This document shows positions 7,245-15,167 of a DNA stretch of 22,809 nt, in pieces (within the stretch, counting starts at the first letter, position 1; each line of letters starts with the position of its first letter). The position numbers and the translations under genes are program-made. Source of the stretch: Bacteroidota bacterium. Its GTDB lineage: Bacteria > Bacteroidota > Bacteroidia > NS11-12g > UBA955. The notes beneath the pieces were generated by a model, which saw nothing but the letters and a program-made list of their open reading frames with translations, ran no database searches and was not told the origin of the DNA. The stretch is taken from the NCBI GenBank assembly GCA_030836345.1, contig JAURQA010000213.1:1-22809 (forward strand), read 5' to 3'.

Positions 7245-8783
7245 ATGAGTGAAAGCAGAGATGTTAGAGTAAGATTTGCCCCAAGCCCTACAGGGCCCTT
7301 ACATATTGGTGGAGTTCGAACCGCCTTATACAATTATCTTTACGCTAAAAAACATAATGGAACAATGATCCTTAGAATTGAAGATACCGATCAAACCCGA
7401 TTTGTTCCGGGAGCCGAAGATTATATTAAAAATAGCTTGGAATGGTTAGGGATGGAAATTCATGAAGGCCCTAAGGAAGGTGGTCCTTACGCTCCCTACC
7501 GCCAAAGTGAACGAAAAGGAATGTATGCTGAATATGCCTATAAACTCATTGAAAGTGGCTATGCATACTATGCTTTTGACACCCCCGATGAACTTAGTGA
7601 AATGCGCAAGCGTTTGGAAGCAGGAAAAATGCAAGCTGCTTATAATAGCAGTAGCAGAACTTCAATGAAAAATTCATTAACCTTGAGTGAAGATGAAGTT
7701 CAATCAAGACTAGATAATGGAGATCCATATGTGGTTCGAATTAAACTGCCCAGAAAAGAAGATGTTCGATTTCATGATGAAATAAGAGGATGGGTTGTCG
7801 TAAATACCTCACAAATGGATGATAAAGTCATTCTTAAAGGAGATGGCATGCCCACGTACCACTTAGCAAATGTTGTTGACGATTATGTGATGAAAATAAG
7901 CCATGTTATTAGGGGTGAAGAATGGCTCCCCAGCGCCCCATTGCATGTATTGCTTTATCGCTATCTTGGTTGGGAAAATCTCATGCCCAAATTTGCCCAT
8001 CTTCCTCTTTTATTGAAGCCAGAGGGAAATGGAAAATTAAGTAAGAGAGATGGAGATCGCTTAGGCTTCCCTGTCTTTCCTTTGGAGTGGACCGATCCAA
8101 AAACAGGCGATATCAGCAGTGGATATCGAGAATCTGGATACTCCGCAAAAGCGGTTCTAAATATGTTGGCACTGCTTGGATGGCACCCCAGCGACAATCA
8201 AGAAATCTTTAGTATGGATGAATTAGTGGAGTCCTTTACCCTTGAAAAAGTGAGTAAAAGTGGGGCCAAGTTTGACCTGGATAAGGCTCACTGGTTTAAC
8301 CACCATTATTTGATGAATCAACCCCTAGAAGAATTGCTTCCTGCCGCTAAAAAGGTAGCGGAGGAATTAAATCTAAAATGTAAGGACCAATATCTCATGA
8401 GTGTGGTTTCATTAATGCGAGAAAAAGTAACCTTTCTCAAGGACACTTTAAGGCAAGGCAAGTACTTTTTTGAGGACCCCACGGAATATGATGAAAAAGT
8501 AGTCCGCAAAAAATGGAAGCCTGAAACCAACATGCACTTAGAGGCCATAGCTTTGGCTTTTGAGAATTTAGATTTATTTGACGCCAACCAATTGGAAGCA
8601 ACCCTCCAGCATTACGGGGAATTACAAGAAACTAAAATTGGACAATTAATGCAGCCCTTGCGCGTTGCGGTGAGTGGTGCTCCTATGGGACCCCCATTTT
8701 ATAATATGTTAGCTCTTATAGGCAAAGAAACTGTGGTAAGACGTTTGCGAACAGCTTGTAAAAACATTGTGGCAAATGGCTAG
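7245..8783 (+). CDS. gltX: Glutamate--tRNA ligase
   Basis: This is a 512-residue class I aminoacyl-tRNA synthetase that charges tRNA-Glu with glutamate using ATP in the cytosol. The HIGH motif appears as PSPTGPLHIGG (13-23), followed by LRIEDTD (43-49), and the KMSKS motif as KLSKRDGDRLGFPV (264-277). The insertion FPLEWTDPKTGDISSGYRES (278-297) is typical of Bacteroidota GltX. The C-terminal anticodon-binding part is complete (KIGQLMQPLRVAVSGAPMGP). Length is normal. ATG 7245 directly follows a -7 box. It lies back to back with a GatB/YqeY gene, and the next gene downstream begins after a 106-bp gap without a clear hairpin. Confidence 0.97.
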   Translation: MSESRDVRVRFAPSPTGPLHIGGVRTALYNYLYAKKHNGTMILRIEDTDQTRFVPGAEDYIKNSLEWLGMEIHEGPKEGGPYAPYRQSERKGMYAEYAYKLIESGYAYYAFDTPDELSEMRKRLEAGKMQAAYNSSSRTSMKNSLTLSEDEVQSRLDNGDPYVVRIKLPRKEDVRFHDEIRGWVVVNTSQMDDKVILKGDGMPTYHLANVVDDYVMKISHVIRGEEWLPSAPLHVLLYRYLGWENLMPKFAHLPLLLKPEGNGKLSKRDGDRLGFPVFPLEWTDPKTGDISSGYRESGYSAKAVLNMLALLGWHPSDNQEIFSMDELVESFTLEKVSKSGAKFDLDKAHWFNHHYLMNQPLEELLPAAKKVAEELNLKCKDQYLMSVVSLMREKVTFLKDTLRQGKYFFEDPTEYDEKVVRKKWKPETNMHLEAIALAFENLDLFDANQLEATLQHYGELQETKIGQLMQPLRVAVSGAPMGPPFYNMLALIGKETVVRRLRTACKNIVANG

Positions 8784-8852
8784 AGGGATTATCCTATTAA
8801 ATACACAGGGGTTCCATTAAATAAAATAATACCTAAAAATAAGGAGATAGGG

Positions 8853-8885
8853 TTTTGGAAAACCTTTGAATAATCAACAAATTTG
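8853..8885 (+). promoter_or_regulatory. Likely promoter of the YbjN-like gene
   Basis: A -33 TTTTG (8853-8857) is followed after 20 bp by CAAATTTG (8878-8885), which differs from TAnnTTTG in the first base. The box ends 4 bases before the ATG at 8890, pointing to a leaderless or nearly leaderless transcript. This is the only promoter in the window with a well-spaced -33 element. Confidence 0.5.
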
Positions 8886-8889
8886 CACC

Positions 8890-9366
8890 ATGAAACTTTC
8901 CAAATTAGTAGCTACTGTAGAATCTGCCATTGAAGCAATGGGTGTAGCAGCAAAAGATGCTAGAGGAGACCAACCTGGCCAATGGATGTTGGTACAGGAT
9001 TTTACCCCTGTTTATGTAGATGCATGGGAAGAGACAGTATCCAATCCATGGAATTATTTCAAATTTGAAACGGATAAAACTGTTTTTCAAATGAGTGTTC
9101 CTTTTGTACTTGGACCTACATTAAAAAGAGAAGCTTTTTGGGAAGAATTAATGACGGTAAACTTAAACTTGCATTTTGCGAAATTCACCTATAATTCAAA
9201 AGAGAATGTAGTAGCTCTCGTTTGGCGAAAGCCGGGATCGGCCCTTAATGAATCTGAAATAAAATTGGCCCTTGATTCTCTATTCTATTACAACCAAATG
9301 ATTTTTGAAGTCCTGAAAGATGAATTTGCCCTAAAAAGGGTAAATGTGGAAGAAGAGAAGAGCTAG
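8890..9366 (+). CDS. YbjN-like (type III chaperone-like fold) protein
   Basis: This 158-residue soluble protein has no signal peptide or membrane segment. The N terminus (MKLSKLVATVESAIEAMGVA), the AARGDQPGQWMLVQ-like region and alternating strands with FQMSVPFVLGPT resemble Bacteroidota proteins annotated as YbjN domain proteins, small alpha/beta proteins with a fold like secretion chaperones. Its role is unknown. The start is the ATG at 8890 because the frame's upstream TTG (8866) lies inside the promoter. The stop is 2 bp from the stop of the convergent lipoprotein gene, leaving no room for a separate terminator. Family assignment is from recall of sequence pattern only. Confidence 0.6.
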   Translation: MKLSKLVATVESAIEAMGVAAKDARGDQPGQWMLVQDFTPVYVDAWEETVSNPWNYFKFETDKTVFQMSVPFVLGPTLKREAFWEELMTVNLNLHFAKFTYNSKENVVALVWRKPGSALNESEIKLALDSLFYYNQMIFEVLKDEFALKRVNVEEEKS

Positions 9367-9368
9367 GT

Positions 9369-10130
9369 TTAAAAGCCTCTTTGACCCAATTGCTGACCTA
9401 CTTGGTAATAATATGCTTTAGCCATTGTGTATTCAGGCGCTATGCGCAGGCACTCATTGAGCAAAGCAATTCCTCTTTGAGCACTTTTCTTATCATTATT
9501 AAATTCGTAGTTAAAAACATAATTTGCCTTTAAAAATAAGTAAACGGCTTTCTTTGGGACTTTTTGCCATCCCCTGTTCAATTCATCTTGAACCACTATA
9601 CTGGTAGAGAGCGAATCCATTCCAGAAAGGCCTTCATTTAATAAACTATCCGCTACAGTTACCCTTCCGGTAGCAATAGACGCAGCAGCCAAATAATACA
9701 TGAACTCTGGAGCTTTTCCACGACTGTAGGCCCTTTGCAATACTTCAAGAGATGCAGTATCTCTCCTATTGAGCAACTTAACATCAGCATCTAAAATATT
9801 TAAAACCATGCTTTCTGGGTTTATCTTAAGCCCTTCCTTAACAAAATACTCCGCAGCAGAAAGCTCAGAAGCATCGCTTTGGAACTTAGCATTAATGAAA
9901 TGATAATAGGCCAATGTGTCTGCAGCCCAAGCATATTTAAGGCTATCCATTGCAAACAGTTGAGTTAGCAAAACGGTAGATGTTTTATAATCTCTGGCTG
10001 CCTGGGACTTTGAAAATGACCTCATCAAGGAATTATTTTCCATTTTGGTGCTATTTTTGCATCCACTATACAACATAAGAGCAACAAGTAATGTCAACAA
10101 TACGGACTGGTTTAATTTTGGCTTCCTCAT
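9369..10130 (-). CDS. Secreted lipoprotein with TPR-like helical repeats
   Basis: This 253-residue protein starts MRKPKLNQSVLLTLLVALML and continues YSGC, a signal peptide ending in a lipobox-like site with Cys24 as the lipid anchor (the -3 position is Y, somewhat unusual). The mature part is alpha-helical with paired-helix signatures such as AEYFVKEGLKINPESMVLNI and ALLNECLRIAPEYTMAKAYY, which look like tetratricopeptide repeats. These generally mediate protein contacts in the periplasm or at the outer membrane. No specific family is recognised. Start 10130 is preferred over the in-frame ATG at 10142, since that codon lies within the TAACTTTG -7 box. The gene diverges from the 1647-residue cargo gene and may share control with it. 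Confidence 0.7.
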   Translation of the reverse strand: MRKPKLNQSVLLTLLVALMLYSGCKNSTKMENNSLMRSFSKSQAARDYKTSTVLLTQLFAMDSLKYAWAADTLAYYHFINAKFQSDASELSAAEYFVKEGLKINPESMVLNILDADVKLLNRRDTASLEVLQRAYSRGKAPEFMYYLAAASIATGRVTVADSLLNEGLSGMDSLSTSIVVQDELNRGWQKVPKKAVYLFLKANYVFNYEFNNDKKSAQRGIALLNECLRIAPEYTMAKAYYYQVGQQLGQRGF

Positions 10131-10139
10131 GATAGGTTG

Positions 10140-10147
10140 CAAAGTTA
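10140..10147 (-). promoter_or_regulatory. -7 box (TAACTTTG) for the lipoprotein gene
   Basis: On the minus strand TAACTTTG(C) fits TAnnTTTG and ends 9 bases before the ATG at 10130. It faces the -7 box of the divergent gene at only 2 bp distance. Confidence 0.55.
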
Positions 10148-10149
10148 AT

Positions 10150-10157
10150 TATATTTG
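10150..10157 (+). promoter_or_regulatory. -7 box (TATATTTG) for the 1647-residue cargo gene
   Basis: TATATTTG fits TAnnTTTG and lies 24 bases upstream of the ATG at 10182. An AAAGG (10176-10180) sits just before that ATG and could serve as a ribosome binding site. The expected -33 region would lie inside the start of the divergent lipoprotein gene; no good TTTG is found at usual spacing. Confidence 0.5.
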
Positions 10158-10181
10158 TTAATTAGTGTTAAAAATAAAGGA

Positions 10182-13100
10182 ATGAATAAGGGGATTAATA
10201 AATTAGTGTGGTTGTTGGTCATCACATTTATTCAGTCCTTTGCATCTGCCCAAGTAAAGATTGCATCCAATAGATCTGATGTTTGTTTAAAAAGACTTAT
10301 ATCTGGAGGATATAAGTCTGAAATCGTTGAATATACTTTAATGGGGTGCGTCGGTTGCACGAATATAGAGTGGGATATTGGCAATGGGTTTCAAACTACT
10401 GGAATGCCAACCTTTAGCACATCGTATTCAACCGCCGGTTTTAAGACCGTAAAATGCAGATACAAAATGGCCTCTGGTGGTACAGCGGAGTTAGTATTAA
10501 ACAATGCCGTTAGAGTTCGCGAAAGTCCCACTATAAGCATCGGCTACTCGAATACTTTGCTTTGTTACTCATCCGATTCTGTAACCATTACAGACCTCTC
10601 CGATTCTACAGTAACAAGGCAATGGTTAATTGACGGAGTGAACTTTAACCCAGGGCCAAAATCTCTGAAATTAGCCTTTACACCGAATAAAGCGATTACT
10701 GTTTTTATGCGTGGAGAAGATAAGCATGGCTGTGGAGACAATTACTTGAAAGACTCCGCCATTGTTATTTTGAATACTATAAAAACAACCATTACTCCAT
10801 CTCAAATGAGTGGCTGCACCCCCCAATTAATAGACTTTATAAGTACTATAGATTCTGGCTTACAGACAATTAAAAGTGTGCTCTGGACCTTTGAAAATAG
10901 CTCTCCGACTACCTCAAACCTAAGAAATCCAAAAGGAATTAATTTCACAAGTACAGATTCAAGTGATGTACAATTAGAAATTACTTCTACCCAAGGCTGT
11001 ACCTACACATATAAGAGAGATAAGTTGATAGCCTTAGGGCAAAGTACAGCGCTTGATGTCTTCATTTCAGATACCACCGTTTGCGCAAATAGTCAGGTAG
11101 TTCTTACCAACACCAACAGCAAAATACCCGTTCCGCAATGGAATATTACCGGCCCTGGCTATTCCATTGACAGTAGTAGAGGACGCAAACTATATCTCCG
11201 TTTTTTAGATACGGGCTTAGCAACAGTCACTGTTTTTGAAGACTTTAACGGGTGCTATTCCTCCACCACAGCTAAAAGCAATGTGCTTGTAACAGGTCCA
11301 CTGTCATTATTTACGAGTGTTTTAACCAATTATTGCAGTACACCAGATACCTTAAGGTTCGAAAATATCAGTATTACAGAACCTGGGAAAAACACCACTT
11401 GGAAATGGACTATTTACGAAAAAGATGGTGGTCGTGTGGGAGGAGGAGATTCTGCTAACTTCTCTTACATCACAAATAAACTAAGCACATACAATGTTGA
11501 GCTTATTTCCGATGGAAACAATGGGTGTAAAGATACTTTCTTAATGGAGAACGCTTCTGTTGGAGACACACTCATCGCCTTATTTGATGCAGTCCCATCC
11601 CCCGCCTGCATCAATCAGAAAGTTGCACTGATTGATAAAACAGCGAATGAACACTCCCTGTATCGGAACAATCTCAGGTGGACTTTTTACGATGCTTCGG
11701 GTTCCATTATAAAGACATCAACCCTTTTACGGTCCACCCACAGCTATACTGCAGAAGGAACCTACGACGCAAAATTGGTAGTTGAAAATGCGAAAGGATG
11801 CAAAGATTCCATTACACTTAAAGATTCCATTGTCATTAGTACTCCAGAGGTTTCACTAAGCGTTGAAGATACGAGTATTTGCACCTTTGAATCCGTCCAA
11901 TTTTTTGCCCAAAGAATTTCAGGGAATCCAAATTCCACGGGACTTTGGACTTTTGAGAATATTGATTCGGTCGGAAGCATTGTCTACAGGTCAGGAGATA
12001 CAGTGACATTTCTTACGGCCAGACCAGGCCGATGGATTGTAAAATTTAGATTATCTGACACTTCTGGAGGCGGTTGTTTAACCACCTTTACCATGAAGGA
12101 AAAATTAAATGTAAGTGGCGCATATGCTATTCCTATTGCAAGCCCTGATTTTGGCTGTCCTCCGCTGAACACTAAGCTTGATGCTAAAATTATACATAAC
12201 TGGGACTTTGACAATCCTACCAATAAACCCATCACTTGGGAATGGAGACAGCAAAATTATTTTAAAGGATTTGTTTTCACCGACAGCACCAAGCAAAGCA
12301 CAACTGGCCTTGCTCCAAAAGGAGTTCACGACCTACAAATTCGATGGACCAATGGGAGTGGATGCTCATTTGCATCTAACTTTACACAAGTAAACTCTGG
12401 TGTAAAGGCCGCTTTCCAAATGAAAACTGGACTACGCTGTGTGAATACTGTTTTGGAAACCGTTAACCAAAGCTCTGCACAGGCAACCAGTTTTGAGTAT
12501 ATCTGTGATTCATCTTCTGTTCAGTTCCTCCCCAACAAATTTGCCAAAGAACCCGATATTATATTTACTAAAACCGGAGTTTTTAGTATTAAATTAATAG
12601 CCAAATATGGCACCTGCCCAGATACTTTTACTACATATATCAGGGCTGAAGATATCATTGCTGATTTTTACAGCCCAGATACAGTGGCCTTTTGCGCCCC
12701 CAAAATCGTGTTATTTAAAAACCTTACAAAGGGCTCACCTGCCACAAGTTCATGGACTTTTGGCGATGAGGCATCAGCCGTTAGTTTTGGGATGGCTGAC
12801 TATAGTAAACTTTACGAAAAAAACAATCCAGATGGCTTTGACATATCTTTAATTGTAGAAAATGGTAGAGGGTGTCGAGATACGATAACTAAAAAGCAAT
12901 ACATTCGATTGATAGGTCCCGTTCCGGATTTTACTCTTAAAAATAACAAAGGCTGCGAACCTTTAAATGTAGCTTTAATAAACAATAGTAAAAGTTTCTC
13001 TAGCTATTTCGTGGACTTTGGCGATGGAGGTTCTTTAGATAGCTCTAACCCTAGCAACCATGAATATGTGGTAACTATTAAATCTCGTATTTCCCAGATT

Positions 13101-15125
13101 TATAAACCATCTATTTTAATGTTTGATGACAATGGCTGTGCCGCATTTGAAGAGGCCAAAGATGCTGTAGAAGTTCTTAAAAGACCAGAAGGCAACTTTA
13201 CTTTTTCCTCAAGTCAATTCTTAACAAATAAAGCCTTCAAAGGCTGTGCTAACACTCTTTTAGTACAGTTTAGCAACCAAAGTCAGTTTTACAGTTCAAT
13301 TAGTTGGGATTTTAATGGAGATGGGAATATTGACGCAGGCAATGTTAATGATCCTAGCTATTTTTATAAAAATCCAGGAGTTTTTGTTCCCACCCTTTAT
13401 TCAGAGTATTTGAATGGATGTAAAGACACCTTTTCTAAGGATACCATCATTTCTTTAGATTTTCCAAAGGCTGATTTTAGAAGTGTTCAAGACTCTATTT
13501 GCTTGAAAGATAGTTCCAAGTTCCAAGACCTATCCATTAGTTTAAACCCCATTGTAAAGTACACATGGGATTTTGGGCAATCTCAACATTTTGATGACAC
13601 CTCCTCTCTAAAAAATCCCAGTTACTGGTATAAAACTCCTTTGGAACATAACGTACAACTTCTCATAAGGGATAGTCAAGGATGTACGAGCCAAATTTCA
13701 AAAACAATTTTTGTTGCTGACACCGTAGGGCCAAGTCCAAATCTTATAACCTATGCAACTGTAAACCCAGATAACTCCATTACCTTTAGTTGGAGGCCAT
13801 TTCAAGCCAAGAACTTCTATAATTATAGCATATTTGAAGAAACTCCTTCCAAGGTTTATAGGGGTCAATCCTTTGATATTAAGGACACCAGCTTTACTAT
13901 TTCCAAGGGGCTCTCTGTTAATACCAATCGCTTTTGTTATTCCATTCAAATAGAGGATACCTGTGGGTATAAGGGCAAATTTGCAGAAGCACATTGTACT
14001 ATTCTACTCACCGCCAAATCAACACAAAACTACCATAACGAATTAACATGGCTAGCTTATGATTACTGGAATGCTGACCTAAGTTATTATGAAGTTTGGA
14101 GAAAAGCCATCGATGAAAGTACGTTCACCAAGATTGCAGATGTAAATGCTGTTCGCCAATCCTACATTGATTCCTTCCTCTGTAAGAAAGAGTATTGCTA
14201 TTTTGTTAAGGCCATTAACAAAAATAGAATTTATACCAGTACTTCAAATCGCGCCTGTAGCACACCTATTTATACTATTCCAACTGAAAGCGTAGCAATT
14301 GAGCTCGTAACAGTAGAGAATAATAGCTACATAAAAGCACAATGGAAAAAGTATCCTGTGTATATCAGAGGAGGAAAATACCAGTTGGAACGATCCACCA
14401 ATGGCTCTGGAACATTTTACCCCATTCTTACCACCGATGAACTAAGTGTTAAAGACATTGCAGCTGACTTTAATTCATCCAGTTTTGAATACAGAATAAA
14501 GTACATTGATCATTGTGGAAGCGTTGGCCCTGCAGGCAGCCCATCAAATTCTATTTACGTATCATCTCCTGATATTTCGGGAACCATTAATATTAACTGG
14601 AATCCCTATGAGTATTGGACCAGTGGTGTAAAAGAATACAAAGTACAATATAGTAATGCCCTGGGTATATATGAAGAATTTGCATCAGTAGATGGAAAAA
14701 CAACACTATTGAAAAACATTGAGGTAAGCAGCTTTGATACAGACTCCCTTTGCCTAAGAATTGTTGCGGTAAAAGACACCTCAATTCTCGTACAATCCAT
14801 TAGTAATAGGCGTTGCTTTGTAGATAAAAGTGTCATTTGGGTTCCCACTGCATTTTCGCCAAATAAAGACGGTAAAAACGACGTTTTTAAGGTGTTTGCG
14901 CGCAACATACGAAGGGATGTTTTAAACCCAGATTTTAGATATAACTGTCAGGTTTTTAACCGGTGGGGTCAAAAAGTCTTTGAAACCTTTGACTTTAATG
15001 AGTCATGGGACGGCACATTTAATAAAAAAAATGCTCCCAATGGCTTGTACATAGTACGTGTTTATGCGGTAGGCTTCGATGGAGAGGCTTTCAAATACAA
15101 AGGAACCCTGAGCATAGAAAGATAA
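10182..15125 (+). CDS. Giant PKD/Ig-like secreted protein with type B T9SS sorting domain
   Basis: This 1647-residue protein starts with a Sec signal peptide (MNKGINKLVWLLVITFIQSF, cleavage probable after ASA at 23). It ends with a gliding-motility-associated C-terminal domain (TIGR04131/CHU_C type, about 1551-1647: VPTAFSPNKDGKNDVFK, then FNRWGQKVFET, then NAPNGLYIVRVYA), the type B signal for export through T9SS. Between these lie many beta-sandwich modules with PKD signatures: WDIGNG (about 64), WTFGDE (about 858), VDFGDGGS (about 944), WDFNGDGNID (about 1041) and WDFGQS (about 1129). Fibronectin III-like strands follow (about 1180-1540). Gly-Cys pairs recur at module borders. It is probably a cell-surface or released adhesin-like or structural protein; no catalytic domain is recognised. 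ATG 10182 is favoured because the upstream TTG lies in the promoter. It diverges from a lipoprotein gene; ffh follows after 42 bp. Confidence 0.88.
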   Translation: MNKGINKLVWLLVITFIQSFASAQVKIASNRSDVCLKRLISGGYKSEIVEYTLMGCVGCTNIEWDIGNGFQTTGMPTFSTSYSTAGFKTVKCRYKMASGGTAELVLNNAVRVRESPTISIGYSNTLLCYSSDSVTITDLSDSTVTRQWLIDGVNFNPGPKSLKLAFTPNKAITVFMRGEDKHGCGDNYLKDSAIVILNTIKTTITPSQMSGCTPQLIDFISTIDSGLQTIKSVLWTFENSSPTTSNLRNPKGINFTSTDSSDVQLEITSTQGCTYTYKRDKLIALGQSTALDVFISDTTVCANSQVVLTNTNSKIPVPQWNITGPGYSIDSSRGRKLYLRFLDTGLATVTVFEDFNGCYSSTTAKSNVLVTGPLSLFTSVLTNYCSTPDTLRFENISITEPGKNTTWKWTIYEKDGGRVGGGDSANFSYITNKLSTYNVELISDGNNGCKDTFLMENASVGDTLIALFDAVPSPACINQKVALIDKTANEHSLYRNNLRWTFYDASGSIIKTSTLLRSTHSYTAEGTYDAKLVVENAKGCKDSITLKDSIVISTPEVSLSVEDTSICTFESVQFFAQRISGNPNSTGLWTFENIDSVGSIVYRSGDTVTFLTARPGRWIVKFRLSDTSGGGCLTTFTMKEKLNVSGAYAIPIASPDFGCPPLNTKLDAKIIHNWDFDNPTNKPITWEWRQQNYFKGFVFTDSTKQSTTGLAPKGVHDLQIRWTNGSGCSFASNFTQVNSGVKAAFQMKTGLRCVNTVLETVNQSSAQATSFEYICDSSSVQFLPNKFAKEPDIIFTKTGVFSIKLIAKYGTCPDTFTTYIRAEDIIADFYSPDTVAFCAPKIVLFKNLTKGSPATSSWTFGDEASAVSFGMADYSKLYEKNNPDGFDISLIVENGRGCRDTITKKQYIRLIGPVPDFTLKNNKGCEPLNVALINNSKSFSSYFVDFGDGGSLDSSNPSNHEYVVTIKSRISQIYKPSILMFDDNGCAAFEEAKDAVEVLKRPEGNFTFSSSQFLTNKAFKGCANTLLVQFSNQSQFYSSISWDFNGDGNIDAGNVNDPSYFYKNPGVFVPTLYSEYLNGCKDTFSKDTIISLDFPKADFRSVQDSICLKDSSKFQDLSISLNPIVKYTWDFGQSQHFDDTSSLKNPSYWYKTPLEHNVQLLIRDSQGCTSQISKTIFVADTVGPSPNLITYATVNPDNSITFSWRPFQAKNFYNYSIFEETPSKVYRGQSFDIKDTSFTISKGLSVNTNRFCYSIQIEDTCGYKGKFAEAHCTILLTAKSTQNYHNELTWLAYDYWNADLSYYEVWRKAIDESTFTKIADVNAVRQSYIDSFLCKKEYCYFVKAINKNRIYTSTSNRACSTPIYTIPTESVAIELVTVENNSYIKAQWKKYPVYIRGGKYQLERSTNGSGTFYPILTTDELSVKDIAADFNSSSFEYRIKYIDHCGSVGPAGSPSNSIYVSSPDISGTININWNPYEYWTSGVKEYKVQYSNALGIYEEFASVDGKTTLLKNIEVSSFDTDSLCLRIVAVKDTSILVQSISNRRCFVDKSVIWVPTAFSPNKDGKNDVFKVFARNIRRDVLNPDFRYNCQVFNRWGQKVFETFDFNESWDGTFNKKNAPNGLYIVRVYAVGFDGEAFKYKGTLSIER

Positions 15126-15136
15126 ATGGTTTTCGT

Positions 15137-15144
15137 TATTTTTG
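15137..15144 (+). promoter_or_regulatory. -7 box (TATTTTTG) for ffh
   Basis: TATTTTTG fits TAnnTTTG and lies 23 bases upstream of the ffh ATG. It starts just 12 bp after the stop of the large cargo gene, so ffh probably has its own transcript start near 15149-15151. Confidence 0.55.
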
Positions 15145-15147
15145 CTC

Positions 15148-15160
15148 CTCGTTAAACGAG
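15148..15160 (+). repeat. Short perfect palindrome in the ffh leader
   Basis: CTCGTTAAACGAG has 6-base arms (CTCGTT/AACGAG) around a single A. It spans the presumed transcript start of ffh and could be a protein-binding site or a small RNA hairpin, or chance. Confidence 0.4.
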
Positions 15161-15167
15161 TAGTATT

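Noticed and set aside
8866..8889. TTG start for the YbjN-like gene at 8866
   Set aside because: The segment contains the probable -7 box, and an ATG follows at 8890 with a family-like N terminus.
10131..10142. Start of the lipoprotein at the upstream in-frame ATG (10142)
   Set aside because: That ATG lies in the TAACTTTG promoter box; the ATG at 10130 gives a proper signal peptide.
13698..14908. Minus-strand reading frames of 63-100 codons inside the giant cargo gene
   Set aside because: They are antisense to a strong coding frame with clear domain content, lack promoters, and show no recognisable domain.
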